NCBI RefSeq assembly: GCF_014205255.1
Contig: NZ_JACHNE010000001.1
Span: 6,820,001 to 6,884,000 of the forward strand
DNA from: Streptomyces caelestis
GTDB lineage: Bacteria > Actinomycetota > Actinomycetes > Streptomycetales > Streptomycetaceae
Direction of reading: 5' to 3'
Length of the DNA: 64,000 nt
Shown: in pieces, positions 8,228-17,347 of the stretch
How the letters are laid out: every line of letters starts with the position of its first letter
How positions within the stretch are numbered: the first letter of the stretch is position 1
Made by a program: the position numbers and the translations under genes
The notes under the pieces: model-generated
Told to the model about the DNA's origin: nothing
Seen by the model: only the letters and a program-made list of their open reading frames with translations
Database searches by the model: none

Positions 8228-9316
8228 CTATCCGTTCTGACCCGGCGGCCGCACCGAGTTGCGCACCACGACATGCGTGCCCAGCACCAGGTGGTCACCG
8301 TCGGCACTCTTGCGACGCCCCGCGCCGCCCTCGCGCCGGTCGGCCACCGCGCGCAGCGCGACGCGGCCCATCTCCTCGTACGGCACGTGCACGGTGGTCA
8401 GTTGGGGGGTGAGCTGGGACGCGAGCGGGATGTCGTCGTAGCCGACGATCGAGACGTCCTCGGGCACCCGCAAGCCCGCCGCGCGCAGGGCCTGCATGGC
8501 GCCCGCCGCGACCACGTCCGTCCCCGCGAGCACGGCGGTGAAGCCCGGCGTGTCGTGCAGAGCCGCCTCGACGGCCTCGTAGCCGTGCTCGTAGTCGTAC
8601 GGGCCGTGCCGGACCATGCCCGGGTCGAACGGCACGCCGTACGCCTCGAAGGCTCGCTGCGCTCCCCTCAACCGGCCCTGCGCGGTGGTCAGTTCGGCAT
8701 GGCCCGGCAGGACCAGGACGCGCCGGTGACCGGCCGACATCAGGTGGCTGGCCATCGCGTAGGCGCCGCCCTCGTTGTCGTAGTCGACGGTCGTCGCCGG
8801 GACGTCGCCCTCCAGCGGAGGCCGGCCCACCAGGACCAGGTGCGAGCCGGCCGCGTCCAGGGAACGGGCGAAGCGGGCCATGCGCAGCTGGTACTCGTCG
8901 TAGTCGTAGGCCCCGCCGAGCAGGATCACGGCGGCCACGCCCTGCTGGCGCATCAGGTTCACCAGCGCCAGCTCCCGCTCCGGGTCGTCGCCGGTCGTGC
9001 CGACCAGGGAGAGCCAGCCGCGCAGGGTGGCGGCGCCCTCGACGCCCTTGGCGACATGCGCGAACGCGGCGCCGGTGATGTTGTTGATCAGGATCGCCAC
9101 CGTCGGGGTGCCGCCGCCGGCGAGCGAACGGGCGTGGGCGTTGGTGACGTAGTCCAGGTCCCGGACCACCTTCATCACCCGGCGGCGCAGCTCCTCCGAC
9201 ACCGGGTAGTTGCCGGACAGCACCCGCGAGACGCTGGCCACGGAGACACCGGCCCGCTGCGCGACGTCGCGAATGGTCGCCCGTCCGGCGTCGCTCGCCG
9301 CCTTGCGCTGACTCAC
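8228..9316 (-). CDS. LacI-family transcriptional regulator (second of three)
   Basis: About 362 aa. The GTG at 9316 is chosen because GAAGGAG lies 8 nt upstream and the protein then begins SQRKAASDAGRATIRDVAQR. The helix-turn-helix is ATIRDVAQRAGVSVASVSRV. The sensor domain follows, ending VVRNSVRPPGQNG. It is closely related along its whole length to the LacI protein at 33637-34695: compare HLVLGTHVVVRNSV with HLLLGTHVVVRDSV, and YDNEGGAYAMASHLMSAGHR with YDNEGGAYTLVAHVLAQGHR. The two are paralogues. Its position upstream of importer 1 on the same strand makes that operon its likely target. Confidence 0.95.
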   Translation of the reverse strand: MSQRKAASDAGRATIRDVAQRAGVSVASVSRVLSGNYPVSEELRRRVMKVVRDLDYVTNAHARSLAGGGTPTVAILINNITGAAFAHVAKGVEGAATLRGWLSLVGTTGDDPERELALVNLMRQQGVAAVILLGGAYDYDEYQLRMARFARSLDAAGSHLVLVGRPPLEGDVPATTVDYDNEGGAYAMASHLMSAGHRRVLVLPGHAELTTAQGRLRGAQRAFEAYGVPFDPGMVRHGPYDYEHGYEAVEAALHDTPGFTAVLAGTDVVAAGAMQALRAAGLRVPEDVSIVGYDDIPLASQLTPQLTTVHVPYEEMGRVALRAVADRREGGAGRRKSADGDHLVLGTHVVVRNSVRPPGQNG

Positions 9317-9394
9317 CCTTGCGGCTCCTTCACCGTCGTGGCTCGATCCGGCACCGGGGCTGTGCCCCACCCGTGCGGAAACCGTATCCCATGG

Positions 9395-9919
9395 TTACTC
9401 CGGGCTGGAGGGCTTGTGGACGGCGGGCTGAGGGGCGGCCTGCCGGGCGGAAGGGGGGGGGAGGCAGAGCAGGGCTTGGGTGTGATGCTTTCCTTGGGCG
9501 ATCTTCTTGTCGTAGTTGGCGCTCGACGCTGGGTCGCCCAAGGCTGCGAACGCGGACAGGAAGAAGGCCCGACCGTGCTGCCCGACCCGGCCCGGATCAG
9601 CGGCCTGGGCCACCGGCAGCGTCGGATCGGTGTCCCACACGCTGATCTCCACGGCGCCGTCGCTGATCTCCAGGTCCAGCAGACACGGGCCGGGCGCGTA
9701 TTTGTGCGCGTTGGTCACCAGCTCGCTGACCACCAGCTGCACCATGCCCATCGCCCGGTCCGACACCGGAATTCCGTGCACGGCCTGCACCTCGGTCAAA
9801 AAGCCGCGGGCAGCATGCCGGGCCTCGGCCACCGGCTCGCCGCCGGCGAAGGCCAGCGCCGACAGAATCGGGCGGCTGGCCAGTGGCCGATCTTCGTTTT
9901 CGGGCACCACTGGAACCAC
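9395..9919 (-). CDS. Anti-sigma-like ATP-binding protein (HATPase_c_2)
   Basis: About 174 aa from the GTG at 9919, which has GGACGAGGG upstream; other GTGs at 9910 and farther upstream are possible. The fold is the GHKL ATPase of RsbW/SpoIIAB-type serine kinases: the N box is VSELVTNAHKYAP and the G1 box ISVWDTDPTLP. The usual GRGL lid motif is replaced by GQHGRAFFLSAFAALG, so ATP handling may be altered. Such stand-alone proteins are numerous in Streptomyces and are thought to act in regulation, sometimes with XRE/DUF397 partners. None is adjacent here. It lies at the left edge of the block bounded by the 25-bp direct repeats. Confidence 0.75.
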   Translation of the reverse strand: MVPVVPENEDRPLASRPILSALAFAGGEPVAEARHAARGFLTEVQAVHGIPVSDRAMGMVQLVVSELVTNAHKYAPGPCLLDLEISDGAVEISVWDTDPTLPVAQAADPGRVGQHGRAFFLSAFAALGDPASSANYDKKIAQGKHHTQALLCLPPPSARQAAPQPAVHKPSSPE

Positions 9920-10029
9920 ACCGCCACCCTCGTCCTGAGCAACACGGTAAGGCCCCCCCGAAACCACACCGCACACCACAGTCAGACGGGCCCCCTCACT
10001 TCGGGCAGACTTACACCAATTAGCCCTCT

Positions 10030-10054
10030 GGCCTGCGCATTCAGGCCGGACCTT
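10030..10054. repeat. Left copy of 25-bp imperfect direct repeat
   Basis: GGCCTGCGCATTCAGGCCGGACCTT, matching 17348-17372 at 23 of 25 positions in the same orientation. Its first 18 bases form a 6-bp stem (GGCCTG...CAGGCC) with a 6-base loop. The pair brackets a 7.3-kb block, so it could be a target duplication, an old attachment-site pair or a repeated hairpin element. No integrase or transposase is in the block. Confidence 0.65.
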
Positions 10055-10313
10055 GCTTGTCGTCTGACCCCCGGCCGAACTTGGCCGTTGTCGACAGTCT
10101 TCGCGATAGGCAGGATGGCGGGCACGGCCGTGTCACCGGCAACGCGTCAGCTTTGCGACGCCACCTTTCCGGACAACGACGCTGCGAGTGCCCTGTGACT
10201 CGCAGCTCGGGGCAGCCGACCGGTGGGCCTGGTTGGTGATCGCCGGCTTACGGCGCGGATGGCAGTTGCTGCGGTCGCGGGCCTACTCGATCGGGGGGTG
10301 CGCGGGCATCCGT

Positions 10314-10402
10314 GGGCGGGCTGGTCGTTCTCCGCAGGGTGGGGCAGCCGGGAGAAGCTGAACGTCACTCCTCTGGTGGAAGACAGCCGCCGCGCGCGGT
10401 GA
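10314..10402 (+). pseudogene. Relic of ATP-dependent DNA ligase C-terminus (left, plus strand)
   Basis: Reading from 10317 the peptide is AGWSFSAGWGSREKLNVT and then runs PLVEDSRRAR to a stop at 10400-10402. This matches the C-terminal OB-domain region of actinobacterial ATP-dependent DNA ligases (type GWSYS..GSREKL.VTLVEPE). A 55-nt stretch (10314-10368) is identical at 54 positions to the reverse complement of 16891-16945. A small indel after the shared part destroys the normal LVEPE reading. Only about 30 codons remain, so it is non-functional. Confidence 0.65.
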
Positions 10403-10803
10403 ACACAGACTCCAGCGCTGTCCTGCACCTTGGATACGGCCACCCCGTCGTGTCCGTGCCGGACGGCCTGAGCGTGCTGCTGCATGCGTGGGCGTGATCG
10501 CTGCCGGCCGTGCGCACGGCGAGTGACCACATGCCGGTGGTGGCCGGGGCGGTGATCTGATCGCCGCGGGGTCGGCAAGGCCCGCGCAGGCCGCTGGACG
10601 TGCTTCGACTGTCATCGTGGCCGAGCTGTGCGAGAGACCGTAATCGGGTGTCCTCGCACGGTGATTTGCGTTGTACTGGCCGTGGCGACGACTCATCTGT
10701 GTGCGTGTGGTGATTCCTGTCCGTCGGGATCGTGGCGGTTGGCGTTGGTCGTTTTGATCTTCACTGGCCCGACTCGCGCCGCCTTGCGGGCGTTGGCTAC
10801 GGT

Positions 10804-12519
10804 ATGACCGGCCTCCCCGATCCTGCTCTGCCCTGGGAGACGCCGCAGCGCCGGGACGGTGCCCGCCGCGGGGCTGTCGAGTGGTGGCACGACGCCGTCT
10901 GCTACCAGGTATACCTGCGTAGTTTCGCGGATGGAAACGGCGATGGCATCGGGGACCTTGCCGGGCTGCGCCGACGCCTGCCCTATCTGTCCGAGCTGGG
11001 TGTGGACGCCGTGTGGGTCAATCCCTGGTATCCCTCTCCCATGGTCGACGGCGGTTACGACGTCTCCGACTACCGGAACATCGATCCCCTGTTCGGGAGT
11101 TTGCCCGAGGCCCGCGCGCTGATTGAGGAGATCCACGCCCTGGGGCTGCGCATCCTGATCGACCTGGTGCCCAATCACACCTCCTCGCAGCACCCCTGGT
11201 TCGGTGAGGCGCTGGCCGGCGGCCCAGGCTGCGTCGAGCGGGACCGTTTCGTCTTCAGGCCGGGCCGCGGGCCGGGAGGCGGGCTGCCGCCCAACAACTG
11301 GCGGAGCGTTTTCGGCGGTTCGGCGTGGACCCGGGTCGTCGAACCCGATGGCATGCAAGAGTGGTACCTGCATCTCTTCGCGCCTGAGCAGCCCGACCTC
11401 AACTGGAACAATGCCGAGGTCCGCCGGGAATTCGAGTCGGTTCTCAGGTTCTGGTTCGATCACGGGGTCGACGGGATCCGCATCGACGTCGCGCACGCCA
11501 TGAGCAAGGCCCCCGGTCTGCCGGACCTGGGGCCGGCAGACATCGAACTCATCGGATCGGCCGCCCATCCAGGTCATCCCCACTGGGACCGTGAGGGGGT
11601 CCACGAGATCTTCCGTGGCTGGCGCGCGGTGGCCGACTCCTATTCCGAGCCCCGCGTGTTCGTCGCCGAGGCGTGCGCGCGCAATCCAGAACGTCTCTCC
11701 CGCTATGTCCGGTCCGGGGAACTGCACACCGCCTTCAACTTCGACTACCTGACCACCCCGTGGCGCGCGGAACACATGCGCACCGCGATCGACAGCTCCC
11801 TGACGACGATGGGCGCCGTCGGCGCACCGGCGACCTGGGTTCTGTCCAACCATGACGTCGTGCGACACCTCACCCGCTATGGGCGGCCGCAGTCCAAGAG
11901 CCAGGTACACGATCTCGCCGATCATCTGCTTGCCGGCCCGTTCGACCTGGAGCTGGGCACGCGTCGGGCACGGGCGGCCGCTCTGCTCACGCTGGCTCTT
12001 CCGGGTTGCGCCTACCTCTACCAGGGCGAGGAACTTGGCCTGTGGGAGGTGGAGGACCTGCCTGATGAGGCGCTGCAGGATCCCATCTGGCAGCGCTCGG
12101 GACATACCTACCGCGGCCGCGACGGCTGCCGCGTGCCGATGCCCTGGTCCGGCGACACCCCGCCCTTCGGCTTCAGCCCCGACCACGCCGGATCAGACCC
12201 GTGGCTGCCTCAGCCGCGAGAGTGGAATCGTCTCACCGTGCAAGTGCAGCAAGGTGACGAGCGGTCGATGCTGGAGCTGTACCGGCGGGCGCTGCGCATC
12301 CGCAGGGCGCACCCGGCTCTGGGCAGCGGGTCATTGCTCTGGGATCCCACCGCTGGCCCCGGCGTGCTGTCCTTCACCCGTCCCCCCGGTTTCCAGTGCA
12401 TCGTCAACTTCCGCCCTGACCCCCTTCGGCTGCCAGAGCACGGCGGTGTGCTGCTGAGCAGCGTTCCTCTGGACAGCGGACGCTTGCCCGGCGATGCGGC
12501 CGTTTGGCTCACCCGCTGA
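10804..12519 (+). CDS. GH13 alpha-amylase-family glycosidase (alpha-glucosidase-like)
   Basis: 571 aa from the ATG at 10804. The (beta/alpha)8 domain begins at WWHDAVCYQVYLRSF, the usual opening of oligo-1,6-glucosidase/alpha-glucosidase members. GH13 regions are all visible: DLVPNH (120-125), GIRIDVAH with nucleophile D228, VFVAEAC with acid/base E289 and SNHDVV with D351. There is no signal peptide, so it acts inside the cell on imported malto- or isomalto-oligosaccharides, or as a transglucosylase. A short C-terminal beta domain ends about residue 570. It stands alone inside the accessory block; no maltose importer is next to it. Subfamily-level specificity cannot be read by eye. Confidence 0.95.
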   Translation: MTGLPDPALPWETPQRRDGARRGAVEWWHDAVCYQVYLRSFADGNGDGIGDLAGLRRRLPYLSELGVDAVWVNPWYPSPMVDGGYDVSDYRNIDPLFGSLPEARALIEEIHALGLRILIDLVPNHTSSQHPWFGEALAGGPGCVERDRFVFRPGRGPGGGLPPNNWRSVFGGSAWTRVVEPDGMQEWYLHLFAPEQPDLNWNNAEVRREFESVLRFWFDHGVDGIRIDVAHAMSKAPGLPDLGPADIELIGSAAHPGHPHWDREGVHEIFRGWRAVADSYSEPRVFVAEACARNPERLSRYVRSGELHTAFNFDYLTTPWRAEHMRTAIDSSLTTMGAVGAPATWVLSNHDVVRHLTRYGRPQSKSQVHDLADHLLAGPFDLELGTRRARAAALLTLALPGCAYLYQGEELGLWEVEDLPDEALQDPIWQRSGHTYRGRDGCRVPMPWSGDTPPFGFSPDHAGSDPWLPQPREWNRLTVQVQQGDERSMLELYRRALRIRRAHPALGSGSLLWDPTAGPGVLSFTRPPGFQCIVNFRPDPLRLPEHGGVLLSSVPLDSGRLPGDAAVWLTR

Positions 12520-13002
12520 CGCCCGCGCGACCGCACCGCCCGGGCCGGGAGCCACAGCGGGGGTGCCCACCACACGGGTGATGCAGGCCGATGCCGTCAT
12601 ATCGCCTACCACCCTGCCACGGCCACGCGGCTACGACTTTCGACTGGCCGCCAGGCAATGCCGGACACCGCACCGCATCACCGATCACCAAACCGAAGGA
12701 CGCATGTGCGGGCATACAGAGACTTCACGGGTCGTTCCGGAGCCGCTACGCTGGCATGGCGTAATCATTCGCATCTATAGCGTAACCGGTCGGCGGGTCG
12801 GCCACCGTGCCCCACGCCTCCCTGAGCAGCCGGTCATGCAGTCCGTTCCCGGGGGAACGGACTGCTCTGCCGGGGCCAATCTCTTTGCAACCTCAGTTGA
12901 GATCGCTTCGATCGACTCTTCTCAGGGCCGAGGACCGAACCCGGCGTTCCGCTGGTCCCAGCTCCGCACCCCGCGTCGACGAGGCAAGCGACGGAGACCA
13001 TC
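12520..13002. other. Gap between GH13 and beta-helix genes
   Basis: 483 nt without a supported gene. It contains a perfect hairpin (12838-12865). There is an AT-richer patch around 12765-12790 (CATTCGCATCTATAGCGTAACC) that could hold a promoter for the beta-helix gene. Nothing else is recognisable. Confidence 0.5.
12838..12865 (+). terminator. Perfect 13-bp hairpin, terminator-like
   Basis: GCAGTCCGTTCCC and GGGAACGGACTGC form a perfect stem around a 2-base loop. There is no T tract, as is common for Streptomyces terminators. It lies 319 nt after the GH13 stop and 137 nt before the beta-helix gene, so it may end GH13 transcription or insulate the next gene. Confidence 0.5.
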
Positions 13003-14421
13003 ATGGCCACCAGTTACTGGTTCAATGTCATGGATTACGGTGCGACCGCCAATGGCGTCACCGATGACACCACCGCAATCCAATCCGCGATCAATGCGGT
13101 GCCTTCCTCCGGCGGAACGGTCGTTTTCCCGGCGGGCACCTACAAGATCTCCTCCGCGTTGGTGGCTCGCTCCAACCTGATCCTGCAAGGCGTCAGCGAC
13201 GGCTCGTCGGTGATCGCGCAGAGCAGCACCACGGCCAACGGCCTCACGGGCTCGGACATCACGAGGCTGACCATCCAGGATCTCACCGTCCAGGGACCGG
13301 GCAGCGGCAGCGGCAAAGGGATCCTGCTGACGCGATCGGCGAACCCCGCGACCGTCTCGCTGTCGTTCTCGCGGGTGACGGTGAAGTTCTTCGGCAACAC
13401 CGGCATCGAGCTGTCCAACCCGATCGTGTCCACGTTCACCGGCGTGACATCGGCCAACAACGGCAACCACGGCTGGGACATTCACGGTGTCTCCGGAGGT
13501 GCGGCAGGCACGAGCTGCTCGTTCGTCTCCTGCTACGCCGACATCATCACCAACGCAGGCTTCCGTCTCGACACGATGGCCTACTGTGCCTTCGTCGGCT
13601 GTGCCGCGGACCACTGCGGCATCGGCTACGAGGTGACCGGCGTCGGAAGCCAGGGCATCAGCTTCACCGGATGCGGCGCCGAATCCGCAGTCAACCGCGG
13701 CACCGGATATGACGGCTACAGCTGGAAGATCAACGCGGCGATCGGTGTGGGCCTGTTCAACTCCTTCACCTACAACAGCCCCAACGTCAGCATCTGGGTC
13801 ACCGGCGGCGCGCGAGGGGTCAGCATCCTCGGATTCGCCGAGAACACACCCACCGGCCCGGCGGTCAACTCGATCAAAGTCGACTCCGGCTGCTCGGCCA
13901 CCCTCGGCGACTTCAGCAACGTGGAACCCCTGTCGCTGGCGGGCGCCACCAACATCATCAACGACACCGCGGGCGGCACGGTCGCCACCGGCTTCGTCTA
14001 CGGCGCGGACTCCGCCTACTACGAGGGCACCGTCTCCTCCGGCACCGCGCCGACCTCGGCCGAGCATCTCGCGCGCAAGGACTACGTCGACACCAAGGTC
14101 AACCCCGCCCCCGTCACCCTCACCGACGCCCCCACCATCGCCACCAACGCAGCCCTCGGCAACCTCTTCCGCGTCACCCTCCAGGGCAACAGAACTCTCG
14201 GCGCACCCACCAACCCCACCAATGGCCAACGCGTCACCTGGGAACTCATCCAGGACGCCACCGGAAACCGCACCCTCACCCTCAATTCGATCTTCGTCCG
14301 GGGCACCACCATCCCCACCGTCACCCTCACCACGACGGCCGGCAAGCGGGACTTCCTCACCGCGATCTACAACTCCACCACGAACAAGTGGTACGTCCTC
14401 GACTTCGTCAAGGGCTTCTGA
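13003..14421 (+). CDS. Right-handed beta-helix protein resembling a phage tail spike
   Basis: 472 aa; GGAG lies 6 nt before the ATG. There is no signal peptide. Residues 8-50 (VMDYGATANGVTDDTTAIQS, then GGTVVFPAGTY) are the start of the pectate-lyase-3/tail-spike beta-helix family. Residues of about 50-330 continue as Ser/Thr/Gly-rich parallel beta-helix coils. The C-terminal part has APTSAEHLARKDYVDTKV, a pattern common in phage tail fibres, then a small beta domain (RVTLQGNRTLGAPTNPTNGQ). No polysaccharide-lyase catalytic set could be identified. It may bind or cut surface glycans. It is followed by a GT2 polymerase-like gene in the accessory block. A phage origin is likely, but no other phage gene is present. 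Confidence 0.8.
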   Translation: MATSYWFNVMDYGATANGVTDDTTAIQSAINAVPSSGGTVVFPAGTYKISSALVARSNLILQGVSDGSSVIAQSSTTANGLTGSDITRLTIQDLTVQGPGSGSGKGILLTRSANPATVSLSFSRVTVKFFGNTGIELSNPIVSTFTGVTSANNGNHGWDIHGVSGGAAGTSCSFVSCYADIITNAGFRLDTMAYCAFVGCAADHCGIGYEVTGVGSQGISFTGCGAESAVNRGTGYDGYSWKINAAIGVGLFNSFTYNSPNVSIWVTGGARGVSILGFAENTPTGPAVNSIKVDSGCSATLGDFSNVEPLSLAGATNIINDTAGGTVATGFVYGADSAYYEGTVSSGTAPTSAEHLARKDYVDTKVNPAPVTLTDAPTIATNAALGNLFRVTLQGNRTLGAPTNPTNGQRVTWELIQDATGNRTLTLNSIFVRGTTIPTVTLTTTAGKRDFLTAIYNSTTNKWYVLDFVKGF

Positions 14422-14759
14422 CCGGCAGGGACGAGGCTCGACCACGGTGATCCACTTGCCGGGCGGGCTTGGGCGGGGAGAATCGGCTGTAGGGCGTGGC
14501 GGCGGACCCGATCCGGTCCTGAGCGGCAGCTGACACCGCGCTCCGAGAAGCCGCCTCATCAAGGCCGGGAGCCCGCCCGCCGCCGTCTCCATCCACGAGC
14601 GACGCGGAAGCTCGTTCTGTCCGATGGACGCTACGGAAGCTGAGGTTGCCATTGGTGGGCCGGCCGACGCGGGGGCAGACGCGCGAAGAGGCTTGGGGGC
14701 CTGCGTTCGTACGTCAGCGCAGAGACCTGACCTCCAAGGGTCTGACTCTGCCCGGACAC
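14422..14759. other. Gap before the glycosyltransferase gene
   Basis: 338 nt in which no separate gene or strong dyad is seen. The reading frame of the glycosyltransferase stays open back to a TTG at 14646, preceded at once by GAGG. The last third of this gap could therefore be an N-terminal extension of that gene rather than non-coding. Confidence 0.45.
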
Positions 14760-16148
14760 ATGCCCGACCTTCGCCGCGCCGGTCCTGGACGGATCGTTGT
14801 GCTGGTACCCGCGCACAACGAAGAAGCGCTCATCGCCGAGACCCTCGAGTCGCTCGCGGCCCAGACCAGGCCCGCGGACGAGGTCATCGTCGTCGCCGAC
14901 CGCTGCACCGACCGCACCGCTCAGATCAGCACAGCCCACGGCGCGAAGGTCGTCGAAACGGTCGCGAACACGCAAGCCAAGGCGGGCGCGCTCAACCAGA
15001 TCCTGGACGAACTGCTGCCACGGCTGTCCGACGACGACGCCGTCATGATCATGGACTCCGACACCTCGTTGTCCCCCGAGTTCATCGCCCGGGCAGCCCG
15101 CCGCCTGCACGAGCAGGAACCCGGCCTCCCACCCATCGGCGGCGTGGGCGCCGTCTTCTTCGGCTACCCCCTGCGCCGACTCGTCTGCCACCTCCAGAAC
15201 AACGAGTACGTGCGCTACGCACGCGAACTCCACCGCCGCCGCGGCCGCGCCGACGTCCTGACCGGCACAGCCTCCCTCTACCCGGTCAAGGCCCTGCGCC
15301 ACGTCCACCGAGCCCGCACCGAGCACACCCTGCCCAGGGGGGACGCCGTCTACGACGTGCAGTCGCTGACCGAGGACAACGAACTGACCCTCGCACTCAA
15401 ACACCTGGGATACCGCTGCGCATCCCCGTGCGCCTGCATCGTGGGCACCGAACTCATGCCCACCTGGTCCCGGCTCTACTACCAGCGGCTGCGGTGGCAA
15501 CGCGGCGCCCTGGACAACCTCAGGGCCTACGGCCTCACCCGCGTCACGCTGCCCTACGTGTGCCGGCAGGCGCTCACCTATCTGAGCGTGGCCTTCGTCC
15601 CCTTCTTCCTCACCGTCCTGCTGTACTACACCGTCACCAAGGGATTCCCCGGACTGCCGTGGTTCTGGGTCGCGATCACCGGCATCGCGGCCTTCGAACG
15701 CGTCTGGGCAGCCAAACGAGGCGGATGGAAGGCCCTGCTGCTCGCCGTCACGATCGTGCCGGAAGTACTCTTCGACCAATTCCTCAACACGGTCTACGCC
15801 AAAGCGCTCATCGACATCCTGACCCGCACCGACGCCACCTGGGAACACACACGCGGCCGCAAGAAACGCCTCCGGAAGCTGCTGATCACCACCTGCGGTC
15901 TGGTCCTCATGCTGGCCGGCGTCGTGGGCCTGGCCTTCGCCTGCATCGCACTCGGCATCGCCTGGCACCTGATCGCTGTCTTCGTGCTCTGCGGTGTCGC
16001 CACAGCCGTCATCCGCCTCAGCCGCCTGTACCCCCTCGGACTGCTGCTGTCCCTGCCCAGCGGAGAACCAAAGCACGACGAGATCCCACCCTGGCGTCAG
16101 CCAAGGGTGCCAGCATCGGCAACGACCGGCTCCCGCAGCCACCGTTGA
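14760..16148 (+). CDS. Membrane GT2 glycosyltransferase (processive polysaccharide synthase type)
   Basis: About 462 aa from the ATG at 14760, or 500 aa if the TTG at 14646 is used; no strong ribosome site decides between them. The GT-A domain starts IVVLVPAHNEEALIAETLES. It shows IMDSDTS (DxD), LTEDNELTL (the acceptor-site ED) and QRLRWQRG, the Q(Q/R)xRW signature of processive beta-glycan synthases such as cellulose, hyaluronan and PNAG synthases. About four to five membrane spans follow (residues of about 275-440). It would make or extend a glycan at the inner membrane face and export it. The upstream beta-helix gene could act on the same glycan, but that is a guess. Confidence 0.88.
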   Translation: MPDLRRAGPGRIVVLVPAHNEEALIAETLESLAAQTRPADEVIVVADRCTDRTAQISTAHGAKVVETVANTQAKAGALNQILDELLPRLSDDDAVMIMDSDTSLSPEFIARAARRLHEQEPGLPPIGGVGAVFFGYPLRRLVCHLQNNEYVRYARELHRRRGRADVLTGTASLYPVKALRHVHRARTEHTLPRGDAVYDVQSLTEDNELTLALKHLGYRCASPCACIVGTELMPTWSRLYYQRLRWQRGALDNLRAYGLTRVTLPYVCRQALTYLSVAFVPFFLTVLLYYTVTKGFPGLPWFWVAITGIAAFERVWAAKRGGWKALLLAVTIVPEVLFDQFLNTVYAKALIDILTRTDATWEHTRGRKKRLRKLLITTCGLVLMLAGVVGLAFACIALGIAWHLIAVFVLCGVATAVIRLSRLYPLGLLLSLPSGEPKHDEIPPWRQPRVPASATTGSRSHR

Positions 16149-16757
16149 CCGGTCACGGCCACCACTACCGATCCGAACCGCACAACCATGCGCCAGCCCG
16201 TACCGCACGCCCACCGCGCTGCAGTTCTCATCGACAGCCCTCGACGCGAGGCCGGGCAGGCCGAATCACGGCGCTGCGCTCAGCCGCCTCGGTCGGCAGG
16301 CCCGCACCAGCGATTTCGGCCCCCGAGGCGAGCGTTCGCGCGGGAAGCTGTCGGTGCCGGTCTCCGGAAGGGCGACCATGGCCCAGCCCGCGTCCGGCCG
16401 TGCCGCGCCCAGCCCGACCACAGCTGGTGAGCGCGGCGCGGAGGATTACCCTTGGCGAGGCCGGCTCGTGCAACACCGGCGGCAACACGACTGCGCCTTG
16501 CAGCTCTGACCTGAGCGGAAATCCGCCGGATTGCACCAATTGCTGCCCGAGCCTTCACAGCGTCCCCGGGTTCCCACAGGTCACCACAGGCGTACCGACA
16601 TGGTCGGGCCTCTGAACATCCCGCTCCGGCCGCTTTACCCAGTGCCTGGCTGGAGTTGAGGATAAGGGAGGGCAGGATGGGCGGCGCTGACGCAGCCGGG
16701 GATCGGGGCGCGCTCGCTCGTGGTGCGCGTCGGCGGTGCCTCCGCGCCGTGCCGCCG

Positions 16758-16950
16758 TCAGTGCGGCGGCGACGTCAGGCGGGGAACGACGGCGGGGGAG
16801 AGGCCGGGGCGGGCGGGGTGGCGCCACCGGTCGCAGGCGTCGCGGGCGACGTCGACGCCGACTTCCACCACCCGCTCGGGTTCCACCAGCGTGACGTTCA
16901 GCTTCTCCCGGCTGCCCCACCCGGCGGAGAACGACCAGCCCGCCCGGGCC
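16758..16950 (-). pseudogene. Relic of ATP-dependent DNA ligase C-terminus (right, minus strand)
   Basis: The minus strand reads RAGWSFSAGWGSREKLNVTL, then VEPERVVEVGVDVARDACDR and WRHPARPGLSPAVVPRL, to a stop at 16758-16760. This is the well-conserved tail of actinobacterial ATP-dependent DNA ligases (VEPE.VVEVGVDVARDA..RWRHPAR). About 60 codons survive; nothing upstream resembles the catalytic domain, so the gene is a fragment. It faces the shorter relic at 10314 in inverted orientation. Confidence 0.75.
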
Positions 16951-17007
16951 AGGGTGGTTGCTCAGCCCGGAAGTCCGGAGCCATCCCGGACCTGGCGGCC
17001 GGACATC

Positions 17008-17046
17008 GACGGCCCCTGGTCCCCGAGGGGAAGACCAGGGGCCGTC
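17008..17046. terminator. Perfect 13-bp stem hairpin
   Basis: GACGGCCCCTGGT and ACCAGGGGCCGTC pair perfectly around a 13-base loop that itself contains CCCCGAGGGG. There is no T tract. It may be a bidirectional terminator left from a lost gene, since no intact gene ends within 450 nt on either strand. Confidence 0.5.
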
Positions 17047-17347
17047 TGCCATGACAGGGCGGTCACCGGAACCATGAACAACGCGATCCCAGCCCAACGC
17101 CGGGAAGCAACCAAGGACCGCAGGACACTCCGGTGCGCGCAATGCCACCCGAACAACGCACATCACCGCACATGGTCACGGCGCCGTCAACCTTCCACAC
17201 CAGCAGCGCGGTTCAGACCGTCTCGCAGAGGACTCAACGGCGCTCGCCACGCCGATGTGCGACTTGACGGCGTTGGTGATGAAGCCGCGGCTATGTCATG
17301 TGCCTCACGGCAGAACGTGATGGGCGTCAGCTGCCCGAGGAATCGAA

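Larger units (their letters stand above)
9920..10803. other. Long gap at left edge of accessory block
   Basis: 884 nt with no convincing intact gene. It holds the left copy of a 25-bp direct repeat (10030-10054) and a relic of a DNA ligase gene (10314-10402). The rest has only short frames in unrelated registers without ribosome sites. The low gene density contrasts with the tight packing on the left and fits a boundary of inserted or decayed DNA. Confidence 0.6.

Noticed and set aside
16555..17166. Possible 203-aa gene on the minus strand
   Set aside because: Only a short part, in another frame, matches a known family (DNA ligase tail); the rest is Pro/Arg-rich without a ribosome site, so a relic is the better explanation.
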